In this document: piece by piece, positions 1-11,400 of the stretch | Position numbering within the stretch: position 1 is the first letter of the stretch | Layout of the letters: each line of letters starts with the position of its first letter | Origin: Pristionchus mayeri | Taxonomy: Eukaryota > Nematoda > Chromadorea > Rhabditida > Neodiplogasteridae | Assembly: GCA_036245805.1 (NCBI GenBank) | Contig: BTRK01000002.1 | Location: forward strand, 6,072,689 to 6,136,688 | DNA: 64,000 nt | Direction of reading: 5' to 3' | Made by a program: the position numbers and the translations under genes | The notes under the pieces: generated by a model | Databases searched by the model: none | Told to the model about the DNA's origin: nothing | What the model saw: the letters and a program-made list of their open reading frames with translations, nothing else

Positions 1-1363
1 ATGAAGCGAATTTTGCAGTCCACCTCCACTCCGACATTTTCATCAGGTATAATGCGGGACTCTCTTCGTCAGTGTATCGTCTGTAATCGATTCGGGACCC
101 ACATTGAGATGTGAGTATACACAAGGATTCGGGAGAAACGCAAAGCATGGGTGAACGCTGTTCGCTCAACTTCCGAAGGCCGGAAAATACTCATGAAAGG
201 GATTATTCGAAATACTAACAAGACCAACAAAAACAAGCATTCTTTCATCTGTTCAAGCCATTTCTCTCCCTCCGACTTTAAACTGTCCAATCGCACCTGC
301 ATCAAGGCGAACGCTATTCCCTTCTTCGATGTAAGTGATTCATTTTCTCATATTTTTCACCATTTTTTCTCCTGAATTAACTGTAATTTCAAGGACGCTG
401 AACTCAATTCAACTGGCACTGGGGATCGTTTTCAATCTACAGATGACATATCTAATGAGATCAAAGAGGAACCAATGGAAATGATGGATGATCCTATCGA
501 TGAGTTGGATGAAATTGAACAGCCAATTGATGATGTGAGTTTAGCTTGTGTTTATTTTCGTGCTATCGTTGAGTGTGACAGATATTCTGTCCATCGAGTG
601 GCATGTCTGCTAAATTTGCATGCTCGCAGTGCACCAAAAAGTTCATCTCACAGGCATATCTCAATAAGCACATGATAAAGCATTCCGGTTAGTTTGTTAA
701 GCATCAAACCCTTCTAAAAACCTACATGTTTGTATAAAAATATTATTTTTGTATCGATTTTTCATGTTCGTCAAGCTTTGCTCTGCTCAATGATGTGCCG
801 GATGGTAACATAAAACGAGTTTCAATTTGCAGCCTTACCGAAATTTGTCCCATGCTCAAAGTGCACCAAAAAATTCGTATCTCAGGAATATCTCAATAAG
901 CACATGAAAAAACATTCAGGTTAGTTTGTTAAGCATCATACCCTTCTAAAAGCCAATACTTTCAATTTTTGATATGCCCAGTGAGGTGCCGGATGGCAAC
1001 GTAAAACGAGTTTCAATTTGCAGTTTCATGCTCAAAGTACACCAAAAAATTAATCTCCCAGAAATATCTTAATAAACACTTGAGAAATCATCCCAGTTAG
1101 TTTGTTAAGCATCAAACCCTTCTAAAAACCAATACTGTCAACTTTTGCTTTGCTCGGTGATGTGTCGTATGGCAACATAAAACGAGTTTGTATTTGCAGT
1201 TTCATGCTCGAAGTGCGCCAAAAAATTCATCTCACAGGAAGATCTCAATAAGCACATGAGAAAATATCCCAGTTAGTTTTTAACATAAAAAATATGAACA
1301 TCAATCGTTTCCTCTCTTCGAGACTATAGTGAAGGAAGAAGAAATGGAAGAGGATGAACCAGG
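1..1363 (+). pseudogene. THAP-C2H2 zinc-finger gene, copy 1 (broken)
   Basis: The reading frame starts at ATG 52. Exon 52-330 encodes a THAP-type C2CH domain: C-x2-C (CIVC), the invariant Trp, CSSH, and an AIPF end motif. A TGA at 112-114 stands where the third paralogue has CGC and would stop translation after 20 residues. Downstream coding stays open: acidic exon 394-534 and a classical C2H2 finger in exon 582-687, followed by three more finger exons (833-919, 1024-1095, 1200-1271) and probably an acidic exon ending near 1362. Splice phases agree throughout. The last two fingers have lost a ligand (Cys to Tyr, then His to Tyr). TTTTGCAG before the start may be a trans-splice acceptor. THAP domains are DNA-binding modules related to P-element transposase. 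The TGA lies inside a GTGAGT motif, so rescue by alternative splicing cannot be ruled out. Confidence 0.72.
582..1280 (+). repeat. Tandem exon-plus-intron duplication of C2H2 fingers
   Basis: A unit of about 180-210 bp is repeated four times. Each unit has one finger exon (core motif CxxCTKKFxSQxxLNKH) followed by an intron opening GTTAGTTTGTTAAGCATCA and ending near AACGAGTTT...TTGCAG. Exon ends are all phase 1, so each duplication keeps the frame. The downstream units are shorter and have lost zinc ligands (TAC for TGC near 1037-1039; TAT for CAT near 1265-1267). Confidence 0.85.
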
Positions 1364-1398
1364 TTCTTTGCCTTTGTTTTTTTAATAATTTGTTTTGA

Positions 1399-1642
1399 TT
1401 AAGGCCCCATTAAGGCCCCCGCCTGGGCAGACCAAGCCCTCTATCCCTCCGGGGTCGGTAAATTGGTAGTGACCTCGGTCGCGAAAGGTAACGTTCCCTA
1501 GAAGCACTTTCGGCAGCAGGGGTACGTAGTCCTAGCAGTAGTCGTCAGTAGTCTCACCGCGCTACACCACCTAGCGTAGTCGTTTACGACTGTAAAATCG
1601 CTTGACGTTTCTGCACCTTTACCTTTTACCTTTTAAGGCCCC
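1399..1642 (+). mobile_element. Short retroposon (SINE-like, 5'-truncated)
   Basis: A GC-richer insert of about 213 bp is flanked by the direct repeat TTAAGGCCCC (1399-1408 or 1410-1419, and 1633-1642), a plausible target duplication. Its 3' end is a short simple-repeat tail (ACCTTT units, 1615-1633). The segment around 1420-1490, with AATTGGTAGT-like sequence, matches the body of the tRNA-headed SINE at 50.2 kb, so this copy probably lost its tRNA head. It lies in the 3' region of copy 1. From its end to 2086 I see no gene. Confidence 0.6.
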
Positions 1643-2086
1643 TCATCTGCACTTCTCACTGCTCTTTCCGCCTCTCCCTCTCGAATTTGGGATTCTGCCC
1701 ATTCTCAACTGAAGTAGAAGGGATATTGTAACTTGTGATTTATATTTATGCTATTTCGTTCGAAATAAGGCGCAAAAATAATGTAGATCGATTCGTTCGA
1801 CGTTTTCGCTTTTTTATCCTTTCTTGCTAAATGTCGTTCTTGTTGTTGTGTCTTCTGTGATCTGTTTATGAAAAATATTAAATATTATATCTCCAGTATT
1901 TCACTTGAATTGCTTTTCCAAACTGTTATGATAAACTTCTGATCTTCTATTATTTTTTATTTCAAAACTTAAAGTCGTTGTTTGGTCGACTATTCTACTT
2001 CACATGCTCAGATCTCTCCGGAAGTTAATCGAGTTACCCGTCTACATTTCCTTTGACCATATCTTTTATCATGCGTATTCGCTTAG

Positions 2087-4361
2087 ATGCAACGCCATCA
2101 GTGCGTCGTGTGTCATCGAACCGGGATAAGCCGCGAGATGAATGTATTCGCGAGGAAACCGAATAAGCGCCAATCATGGGTGAATGGAGTTCGTTCCACT
2201 CCCGAGGGACGAAAAGTTCTCGCTCAAAAGATTCGAAATAGAAACCTCAAGAACAAGCCTTCGTTTCTGTGTTCAAGCCACTTCTCTCCTTCCGACTTTA
2301 ACTACATCACTAAGCATACAGTGCTCATGCCAGACGCTGTTCCCTACTTCGATGTAAGTGGTGATCACGCATTTTCTCCTTTTGCGCTCACGATTTGATC
2401 ATTAAGCATTTGGAATTTCAAGGACTCTACACTTGATGTGATGAATGAGATGGAAAAGAAACCGTTGGAAATCAAGGATGAACCTTTCGATGAAATTGAT
2501 CAGATCGGACAGCCAATTGCCGATGTGAGTTGTATTTATTTATTTTTTATTATTGAATTTCTAAAATTGTTTTTAGATGTTTTGTTAGATGCTTTTTCTT
2601 TTGATTCTTTATTTTATAAAACCCAAAAAAATTTAACCATCTTTCAGTTGTTCTGTCCATCGACTGGATTGTCTCGTCCGGTCGATCAGTCGACTTCCAT
2701 TAAATATCCGAAGAGTGGCGGAAAGTTTTTGTGCTCGGAGTGTGGCAAGAAATGCAAAACTACTGCTGGTCTCGACTACCACTTGCTCGCTCATACAGGT
2801 TCGTTTTTTCAGTAATGAAAAACAATCACTCGAAAAGGTAGTATTGCATTAATCCAGTGAACTTACAGTATTTATGGTCAAAATGTTAAAAAAAATCTGA
2901 GCCCGAAAGAGTTGAACATTAATTCATAACTTTTCTTCAATTAACACACATTCCTCAGAAAACAATAATACTTTCCTCGACTAGGTGAAAGGCCCTTCCG
3001 TTGTGATTACTGTGATAGCTCCTTTCGTTCAAATGGGAAGCGGCACAATCATATCCGCGTGTTTCATAAGATGGAGGTATAATTTCTCTTCTTTTCATTC
3101 ATTGAAAAATTGCATATTTTTGGATATTTTATGGCACGTATTTCGAATGGTTCCTTGCAGCCCCACTCGTGTCTCACCTGTGGATTGGGTTTCCTTAAGA
3201 AAGCTGGGCTGAAGGACCATCTACTCAAGAATGAGGGACATCAGGCGTTGGACGAAACCGTACGTACTCGTATTTGATGTGTACATGGCACTTATTGAAT
3301 TTCTGGCCCCGTCCCACTCTTCCTCCTCTATCATTTATCACCCCAAAAATTGTGCTCCCGTTCCAGTTTGTGCCGAAGAGAACATCGGCACCCGCAGAGA
3401 AATTGTTTGCCTGCTCAAAGTGCGACTTAAAACTCGTCTCTCAGGAGAATCTCAGAAGGCACATGAGCACAACTCATGCTGGACTTCGAGCATTCGACCT
3501 CGTACGTTTCGATTTCTATGTTTTTGTTGTACGTTTAGGCTGTATCGCGGTTGTTTGAGCAATGGTGTCATTCTCCTCATATTCCCCACTCTTTCTCATG
3601 TCTGATAAAGTAAGGGATAGTGAAAGAGGAAAATAATACACAATTACTCCGATGCTTCGTTATCTGCGATTGATCATTCAGGATAATGTGATGGACAAAG
3701 AAAAGTTCAAGAAAGCTGCTGCTTCAGTGCCGAAAGCAAAGAAGAAAGCTAAAAGAGCTAAGGCAAAGAAGTTTTCGTGCTCGAAGTGCGGCAAAAAATT
3801 CATCAGCAAAGGCGGATTCGAGTATCACATGAACAGACATGCGGGTCAGTTATGGACCATTAATAGTGAAATAATGCCTGCAAAGCGTTATTCTTTTTTC
3901 TATCTATTGTCGGTTGAAAATTTGTTATATTCAGGTTGCACCCAAATAGAACATCGTGCTGTGAGAGGAAAAGAGCCGGTAAATACTTAGAGTATGCTTT
4001 ATGTAATGTATGAAATGCGTTTGCAGAGATCGAAAGTCAATGGTCTGCCCAAAAGCAAAAATGTTGTAGTCTTTACTAATTCCAGCGGATTGAGCAAGAT
4101 GAGAGATGGAACAGAGGCAAAACACAAGGTTCGAGTATTTTTTTCATCTGTTTAAAAACGTTTGTGCCTGGTCGCTCGTTTCTACATCCGATATTCATGA
4201 GTAACACTTTTACAATCAACGTGAAGTAATTTTAAACATTTAAATACATACGCCATATTGAGGTCCCTGAACAGCAATCCTATCCACTCTTCGAAGATCC
4301 AGTGAAGGAAGAACAGATGGAAGAGGAAGACAAGGAAATGTTACATTACATTCTAGCATAA
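2087..4361 (+). CDS. THAP-domain protein with five C2H2 zinc fingers (copy 2, intact)
   Basis: Proposed exons, all with compatible phase: 2087-2353, 2423-2524, 2648-2798, 2985-3076, 3161-3259, 3367-3501, 3682-3844, 3935-3978, 4027-4128, 4263-4361 (TAA 4359-4361). Exon 1 is a complete THAP domain (CVVC, Trp in QSWVNGVR, CSSH, AVPY end motif). Exon 2 is acidic. Fingers follow in exons 3 (CSEC), 4 (CDYC with a TGERPF-like linker), 5 (CLTC, non-canonical His spacing), 6 (CSKC) and 7 (CSKC, preceded by a Lys/Ala-rich basic stretch). The C-terminus is acidic. It is likely a nuclear DNA-binding regulator; the target is unknown. A second last-exon candidate (4398-4470) resembles the final exon and suggests alternative 3' ends. 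This is the only one of the three neighbours without an obvious lesion. Confidence 0.85.
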
Positions 4362-4892
4362 TTTTGTGACACTTATTTAAAAAAAGGTCATTTTAAGGTT
4401 CCTGAGCAGAAATTTTTTCCATTTTTTGAAGAAGCAGTGAAGAAGGAAGAGACTGATGATGAAGAACCAGGTTTGCTTCTTTCAAGTAAATAAATGCTGA
4501 TAATTTCAGGCCCCTCTTGGGAACTTCATTAATCTCCCTTCGTCTGGATAGTTTCTCCTGATTTTCTTCTCTACTTTCCTCGCTGTTATCTGGAGTAAAT
4601 TGATTATCATTAGAACCCCCGATTCAATTGATTCCTACGATAATTATTCTATTCCGTTTCCTCTGTTTTACTCGCCTTTGTTGTGGTTCTAGTGATCTCC
4701 GAAGACATGTTGTTATCGTTTTCTCCTGTTTTCCTTTTTAATATTATGATAAATTGTTCAACCGTTATAATTGTATTCTTCTGAGTGAATCGTTGAATGC
4801 TCGACTGGTACTTATTCTTCTTAATAAGCACTTACTACTATAATGAAGCAAATTTCCAGTTCATCATCTCTCCGACCTTTTCGTAGGGTGGA
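4362..4892 (+). other. Alternative last exon and intergenic region
   Basis: Segment 4398-4470 is preceded by TTTTAAG and followed by a GTTTGC donor. It encodes an acidic KVPEQ..FF..A.KKEE stretch homologous to the last exon of copy 2, so it is probably a duplicated terminal exon. The rest of the interval is AT-rich, with no gene seen. Confidence 0.5.
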
Positions 4893-6842
4893 ATGAGGGA
4901 CTCCCTTCGTCAGTGTATCGTCTGTAATCGAATCGGGACCCACACTGAGATGCGCGTATTCACAAGGATTCAGGAGAAACGCAAAACATGGGTGAACGCT
5001 GTTCGCTCAACTTCCGAAGGCCGGAAAATACTCATGAAACTGCTTATTCGAAATACTAGCAAGACCAACAAAAACAAGCATTCTTTCATCCGTTCAAACC
5101 ATTTCTCTCCCTACGAATTTAAAAACGTTGCAAAGCATACCTGCATCAAGGCGGACGCTGTTCTCTTCTTCGATGTGAGTGACACATTTTTCCCCGCCTT
5201 AATTCTAAAATCTATTTTTTTTAAATTTCAAGGACTCTGAACTCAACTCACCTGGCATGGTTGAACTTTTCCAATCTACACTTGACATGTCGAAAGATAT
5301 GAAAGAGGAACCGATGGAAATAAAGGATGAACCTATCGATGAGTTGGATGAAATCGAACAGCCAATTGCCGATGTGAGTTTATCTTTTGTTTATTTTCAG
5401 ATTATCGTTGAATATTCCAGATATTCTGTCCATCTACTGGCAAGACTCGTCCTCCAGATATACGTAAGTTGAGGCATCCAAGCAAGGCTGGTTTGCCACC
5501 CCCGCGCCAATTCTGCGTTCAGTCTGTCCTGAGGTTATCAGCGACCTATGCGTGAGGCTACCGCCCGTGTTGTGTGCACGTGGTGGGGGATTTCTGACCT
5601 ATTTATGTCCACTCTAATGGGAGTTACTTCCAGTGATGTTTCCGGTATGCTACTGGTTACTTTGTTAAAATTTTCGTTCTCGCTCTTTTTTTGAATTTAA
5701 GTTTCTCCTCTGTTTAAAAGTCTAACATTGCTATTTTTAATGATGAAATTTTGAGATTGTTAAGGTTATGTTTTCCATACATCAGAATATAATTTCCCTT
5801 TAAATTTTTTTGTGATTTGAATGTTTTCCTCAGGTGACAGGCCATTCACGTGCCATTACTGCAATGTCAGCTTTCGCACTAATGGGAAGCGGGCGAGCCA
5901 CATTCGCCATATCCATAACATTCAGGTATCATTTTCTCGGCACTAGGTCTCGGCACTAGGCCGTCATGCCGCATTTCATATATCACAGGCGGTATGACGT
6001 CTTAGTTCATTGTTATCTTCCGACCTAGCACCGTTCACTCAGATCTGATTTCTACATTTTAAGTGATCTCACTATTTGCTATTCAAATAAATGTAAATAT
6101 TTAATTATATAATGTGCGAATGCCAATCGTAGCCCGATGTTCAATTTCTTTTGCAGCCCTATGCGTGTCGCACATGTGAGGCAAAGTTCCCTACGACAGG
6201 AGGATTGAGAGGGCATCTGCTCAAGAATAAGGGTCGTCAAGCATTGGATAGGACTGTGGGTTGCCTCGCATTTCTGTTACTTTCTCGGATAATGTTATCT
6301 TGATTTTGAGGGTGAAAATAGAGCACACTTTTGATTTCTGGCAACACTCCTTTTCAATTTCAACAATCCGTTTCCATCTTTTAAATGGGGTGAATGAAGA
6401 TGCTATGGGTAGGAAGAAACCAAACAATTGCCGAAGGACATTGGACAGGACCGTGGGTTGTCTCTAATTTCTATAACTTTATCGGATAATTTTCTTTAAA
6501 AAATGTGTGAAAATAGAGCACACATTTAATTTTTGGGTGCGCTCCTGTTCAACTTCAATTATCCCTTTCCATCTTTCAAATGGGTTAGTTGAAGATGGTA
6601 GTGGATCGGAAGAAACCCAAGAATTACCGAAAATGATGCTCGGCATCGGCAGCGACATGAGAACTCATGCGCGTATGTTTTTATTTTTCAAAATAAACTT
6701 TCATCCCAAAGGATGTTCTATCGTTATTTTTTCTTGATTTTTTACAGGTTCGAAGCTTGTATTCAAGTGTTCTTACTGTGAGAAGTCCTTCCGTGGTTTA
6801 GCTTCTCGGAAGAATCACATCCACAATGTGCACTTGATGCAG
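4893..6842 (+). CDS. THAP-C2H2 zinc-finger gene, copy 3 (THAP ligand lost)
   Basis: Proposed exons 4893-5174, 5233-5373, 5421-5463, 5834-5925 and 6157-6255 join in frame. A further finger exon lies at 6748-6842, with an acidic exon before it ending near 6672 whose acceptor I cannot place. Exon 1 matches copy 1 closely, but the CxxH pair reads RSNH, so the third THAP zinc ligand is Arg. The first finger present in copy 2 is missing from exon 3. Remaining fingers are CHYC...H, CRTC with its last His changed to Arg, and CSYC...H. A palindromic MITE lies in the intron after 5925. The gene may be expressed but is unlikely to fold a normal THAP domain. Its end beyond 6842 is not resolved. Confidence 0.65.
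5951..6032. mobile_element. Palindromic mini-MITE, copy a
   Basis: Ends GGCACTAGGCCG and CGACCTAGCACC are imperfect inverted repeats around an inner GTCATGCCGC...GCGGTATGAC stem. It lies in an intron of THAP copy 3. Related copies are at 6851-6941 and 38411-38482. Confidence 0.7.
6251..6655 (+). repeat. Two-copy tandem duplication (period about 197 bp)
   Basis: GGAC[T/C]GTGGGTTG recurs at 6251 and 6448, followed by parallel sequence (AAAATAGAGCACAC, TTCCATCTTT, then a GAAGATG...GGAAGAAACC segment). It looks like a duplicated intron-exon unit of THAP copy 3; only the second unit keeps an open acidic frame leading to the finger at 6748. Confidence 0.7.
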
Positions 6843-6850
6843 GTAGTAAT

Positions 6851-6941
6851 GGCACTAGGTCGGATGAGAAGTATTTTGCCATGTCGCATTTGATATATCA
6901 AAGGCGGCATTACTGAATAGTTTTCATGCGACCTTGTGTCG
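6851..6941. mobile_element. Palindromic mini-MITE, copy b
   Basis: It starts GGCACTAGGTCGGATGAGAA, has a central TGTCGCATTTGATATATCA/AGGCGGCAT stem region and ends GCGACCTTGTGTC. It is the same family as 5951-6032, directly after the last recognised finger exon of THAP copy 3. Confidence 0.65.
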
Positions 6942-7131
6942 GTAATGACATAATATATTCGAAACTCCATTACATAGCCAGAATGAGCGCTGAATTGAAA
7001 CTCTTTGAAATATTGCTCCATAAACCTCTTAGGTTATATCACGTGTATCACGAGTCAGTGGAGAACAACTGACCTCCTCGGGAACAATTTGCAAAAAGTT
7101 TACCTTGTTTACTTCATACTATGATGGGATA

Positions 7132-7222
7132 ATCACCAAAATGGAAAAAAAAATTGAAATTTCGATTTTTCGACCATTTTGGCCCAAAAAATCGAAATTT
7201 CAAAATTTTTCCATTTTGGTGA
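7132..7222. repeat. AT-rich inverted repeat (about 38-bp arms)
   Basis: ATCACCAAAATGG...GAAATTTCGATTTTT is followed after a short spacer by its near-perfect reverse complement ending CCATTTTGGTGAT. No coding sense. Confidence 0.8.
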
Positions 7223-8431
7223 TTTTTGCACATGAATACGTTTATAAGCTCCAGTGCGACTCCTGTACAAAATTTGAACGCAATTGGTAGTAAACGGTAT
7301 CTACAATCATAAATATCTGATAAATAGGTCCAGTTTTACAAAAATTCGGTTATTTGAACCGTTCGGAAAAATTTTATTTGGCGATAATCTCTTTGAAAAG
7401 AATGTACCTGGGGTAGAGAAGTGCGTAGATTCTGAATCTGAAGAGAACTCAGGGAACATTGCAATAATATTTTTCAAGCGAGCCAATTTTCGGGTCAAAA
7501 AATGATCAACAAATCACGTTTCCAAATTTCCTAAATTTATCAATTGATGTACCGTTTCATGCTCAACATCAAAGTTGTTCGCCTCGTCATGTCGGTCATT
7601 TTTCTTTTTTTGATCGACTTGATTACTCAATTTCGAACGATCTTATCAATTTTTGAATTTTCAAAATTTCGAGAGCCGTATTTTAGGTATTTTCAATTTG
7701 ACGGCTTTGTAACTCGCATTAGAAAGTCCTTGACCATGGATGCATTAACCCTGATAGTAGCGTATTTCTGGAGCGTACAAAGGTATTTCTGGAAATTCCT
7801 TTGTTCAAATTTTGACAAAGTGTCCTTCTCCAATAAAATTTTTCCATCTCATCAGTACACTAGGGGAATGAAAGAACCCATACCTTATCTTCGGATGCCT
7901 CTCTTTGCACGACCATCTCCTCCCTAGAGATGAGAGACTAAGACTGACAAAGTCAACGCGACAGCCGTGGCCTAGAACGCTCTCTCCATGCACAGAGATT
8001 CATAGGGAAACGTGCAGATTGGTAAACACGATAGGACCATGACCACAGTGCAACGATACGGACCACAGCAGCGATTCTGCCGTGTTGATTCCAGTGTGAA
8101 TAACCTATTTCCACCTCTCTTAAAGTAGTCTTCCTAGCTTGTTACTCAACGAATGGGATGATCCACTCCCTCTTATCCCTTTTATAATATAACCTTATTC
8201 ACATTCTGCACTTCCGGAAGCGCAGTTGGGGTACAAGAACGATAAAAACATCTCTTCGTATCGAAAGCGTAGTCTTCCAACAGCATTTCACATACATATC
8301 AGACCAGGAAAATATCGGAACAAGATGACACATATCTTTGATCCCAGTGTGAATAACTAATTGATCGCAAAATATTACTACAATGTGTTACTACATTTCC
8401 CATTGTAATTTGCAAACGGACATCAGAATAC
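7223..8431. other. Non-coding interval
   Basis: AT-rich sequence with only short random frames. No supported exon, RNA gene or recognisable element ends. Confidence 0.5.
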
Positions 8432-8447
8432 TTTATTAGGCTTTATT
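8432..8447 (-). terminator. Poly(A) signals of the neuropeptide-like gene
   Basis: On the minus strand the stop TGA (8449-8447) overlaps AATAAA (8447-8442), and a second AATAAA lies at 8437-8432. This fits the 3' end of the gene whose last exon is split by the RTE. Confidence 0.65.
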
Positions 8448-11400
8448 CAATGCCTGTACGGGTAACTCCCGGTAGGGGTGGGAGGAGGGTACGTGTGGGT
8501 GGGAACAGCGTGGGTGGTTTCGTACGCGTAGTGTCTGCCGGTTCATTATTTCATTATTTATCCAAGATCAAGGTCTGGGCCTGGTGGAAAATGCTATTCT
8601 TCCAAGCAACGGGATCTCTTCTACACACGCTATCCCAGTTCGGTCCCAGTTGTTGCACGAATTCGTCCCTCCATCTCGTCCGTGGTCTTCCAATTGGACG
8701 GACTCGATCATAGGGAGTCCATTCCATCACTCGTTTAGTCCATCTGTCGTCATCGAGCAATGCTATTCGTGCTGCCCAGTTCCACTTTCTCTGCATCGCT
8801 TGCACTCTAATATCCGGGATTGGCACTTTCTGCGACAGCCATTCATTGGTTCGACGATCCAGCCTCGTAACTCCGCACATTTTCCTCATCATACTTCGTT
8901 GTACTACTATGAGACGGTTGGTAATCTTTTTGGTCGGACTCCATATTTCACTTCCGTATAAAAGTGCTGGCATAACACACATTCTGTAGACTCTGGCCTT
9001 GAGGCCCATTTCTATCTTTCTGTTGATTAAGAATTCATGAAATCGATTAAATCCTCTCCAAGCACTTCCGATCCGGCGATTTATTTCAAGCATGAGATTT
9101 TGATCGAATGATACCCTTGTTCCAAGATATACAAAGGAATCGACGTAAGTCAAAGGTTGTCGGTCAGCAAATAATTTGGTTTGTTTTCGATTGCACATAA
9201 CGACAGTCTTCTTTTTGTTTAAAATCAGTCCCACCTTCTTGCTTGCGGAACAAAGATCGTCAATCATCGTTTGTACTTCTTTTGGGGAATGTGAGATTAA
9301 TACTACATCATCTGCATAACGAAGGTGACTTAGTCTTCTCCCATCGATATTGATTCCATACTCCTCCCAATTCATCGCACTCAGACAATCCTCGATTACC
9401 GCGTTAAACAGGTGAGGAGAGAGCGGGTCGCCTTGTCGGACACCTCTGGCTACGTTGATAGGGACTTTGTCTTGTCCCAAACGTACGAATACTTGGCCTT
9501 TATCGTATGCGTTCCTTATAACATTCACAATTTTAGAATGCACTCCTTGATTCGTTAACGCTTGCCACACTGCTCCAAATTCTATGCTATCAAAGGCTTT
9601 TGCGTAATCTATGAAGACCAGAATGCATGGAAAATCATACTCCACTGAGCGGCTTATGAGTTCACTGATTGCAAACGAGTGGTCTAGTGTAGAAAAGTTT
9701 CTCCTGAATCCAGCTTGCTCGCTTGGTTGGTGGGCGTTGAGAGTTCGTTCTATCCTTGTGTCGATCGTGGACGTAAACACTTTGTAGATGAGATTGAGTA
9801 AGGCGATTGGCCGGTAGTTTGTTATGTCCAGCATGTTTCCCTTCTTGAATATGAGTGAAATGAAAGAATTCGAGAGACTGTCCGGAATCTCTTCTTGGGC
9901 TATCCACTGGTTGAACAATTCGGCTAAAGGTTCCAAGAGCACATTTAAGCCACTCTTTAGCATCTCCGCATTAATTCGATCAGGTCCCGGTGATTTTCCG
10001 TTTTTCAGTTTCTTCACTGCATTTTTAACTTCACTTTTCAATATCGGGAGAAAAGAATCAGTTGAACAAGATTTAACTCTCGGCGGCCTTTGATTGCTCA
10101 CAAATAATCCATCGTAAAAGCCTTTCACGACACATTTCATATCATTCTTGGAGTAGGCAATGCTTCCATCGGGCTTTTCCAATTGATTCACTTGAGTGTT
10201 TCCTATCTGCGATGATCGTAGAGCTCTTCGTGTACTATGCCCGTATCGGACTGCTTCGCGCACTACCTCCAAGTGTCGCTTTCGCAGATCTTCTGCTATT
10301 GAGAATCGCAATAATTTACTTGTTTGGCAATATTGGATTCGATTCAGTACGTTGGCTCCGCTATCTCGCAAACGTCGCCTTCTTTCAAATAATTCCTCAG
10401 TATTCTTAGAGAACCTCGGGTCTCTTTGTCTCGGCATCATTGATTCGTTAGCCAATTCCCCCATCGCGATTGATAGTTTCTTATAAGAGGAAAACTCAGC
10501 TTTTGATTTCAAATGAATTTTGCTTTGAAACAATAGACGGTCAAATTGCATTGGAGGACGAGGCTGTTTGTAATATCTTCTCGACTTGACTTCAATTTTC
10601 ATTCGAGCCATAATTAATCGATGGTCTGTGGCAAAATTGAATCGGCCAACAACACTGACGTCTTGAATTATTGGCTTATCACGAGATAGAATATAGTCTA
10701 TTTGGTTTCTCGTTTGCATATTCGGAGACAACCATGTCCATTTTCTTGATTCTCGCTTGTCGAATTGGGTGTTGTGCACGAATAGTTTGGATTCTGTGCA
10801 GAAGTCGAATAAGATCTGGCCTCTTTCATTGCGATCTCCTGAACCATGTCTTCCTACAAATCTTTCATCGTCCGATAGTCGTTTCCCAATCTTGGCGTTG
10901 AAGTCGCCGGTGACTACTACATGTCCCCTGCCTCCCCCAGGTAGTCGAACACTACGGGAGGAAGAGTCCACGAGAGCACCTAACTCATTCAGAAGGCAAT
11001 TGTATTCATCGTCAGAGTGGCTTGTTGTTGGGGCGTATACAGATATGACACGTAGGCCGAAAGAAGGAACATCGATAAACGACAGATCGTTGACGGAGTG
11101 GAAGGTGACTTGAGGAGCGAGATGGCTGGCAACCAGGAAGCCGGTGCCATTGTGGGATCGGACTCCATATGCAACTAGCAGGTGACCAGAATTGGCTAGT
11201 GTGATGGAGGTTCGACCTGGCCTACGGACTTCCTGGAGCGCAATTACGTCGAAAGAGACTCCACTCACGCAATGTTCCAGTTCTGCCACTCGAGCATCCG
11301 ACTTGAGAGTTCGTGCGTTTAGAGATCCGATGCGTAAGGTCGAAGATTGCATCCGATGGACAGGCGAGACCCAGTGCGGTTGTCCAAGCTGACGACTGGG

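Noticed and set aside
7105..7505. Short frames around the 7.13-kb hairpin as coding exons
   Set aside because: AT-rich, no splice-consistent partners, no conserved motif.
8450..11392. Several plus-strand frames of 60-125 codons opposite the RTE gene
   Set aside because: Antisense shadows of a long conserved coding sequence.
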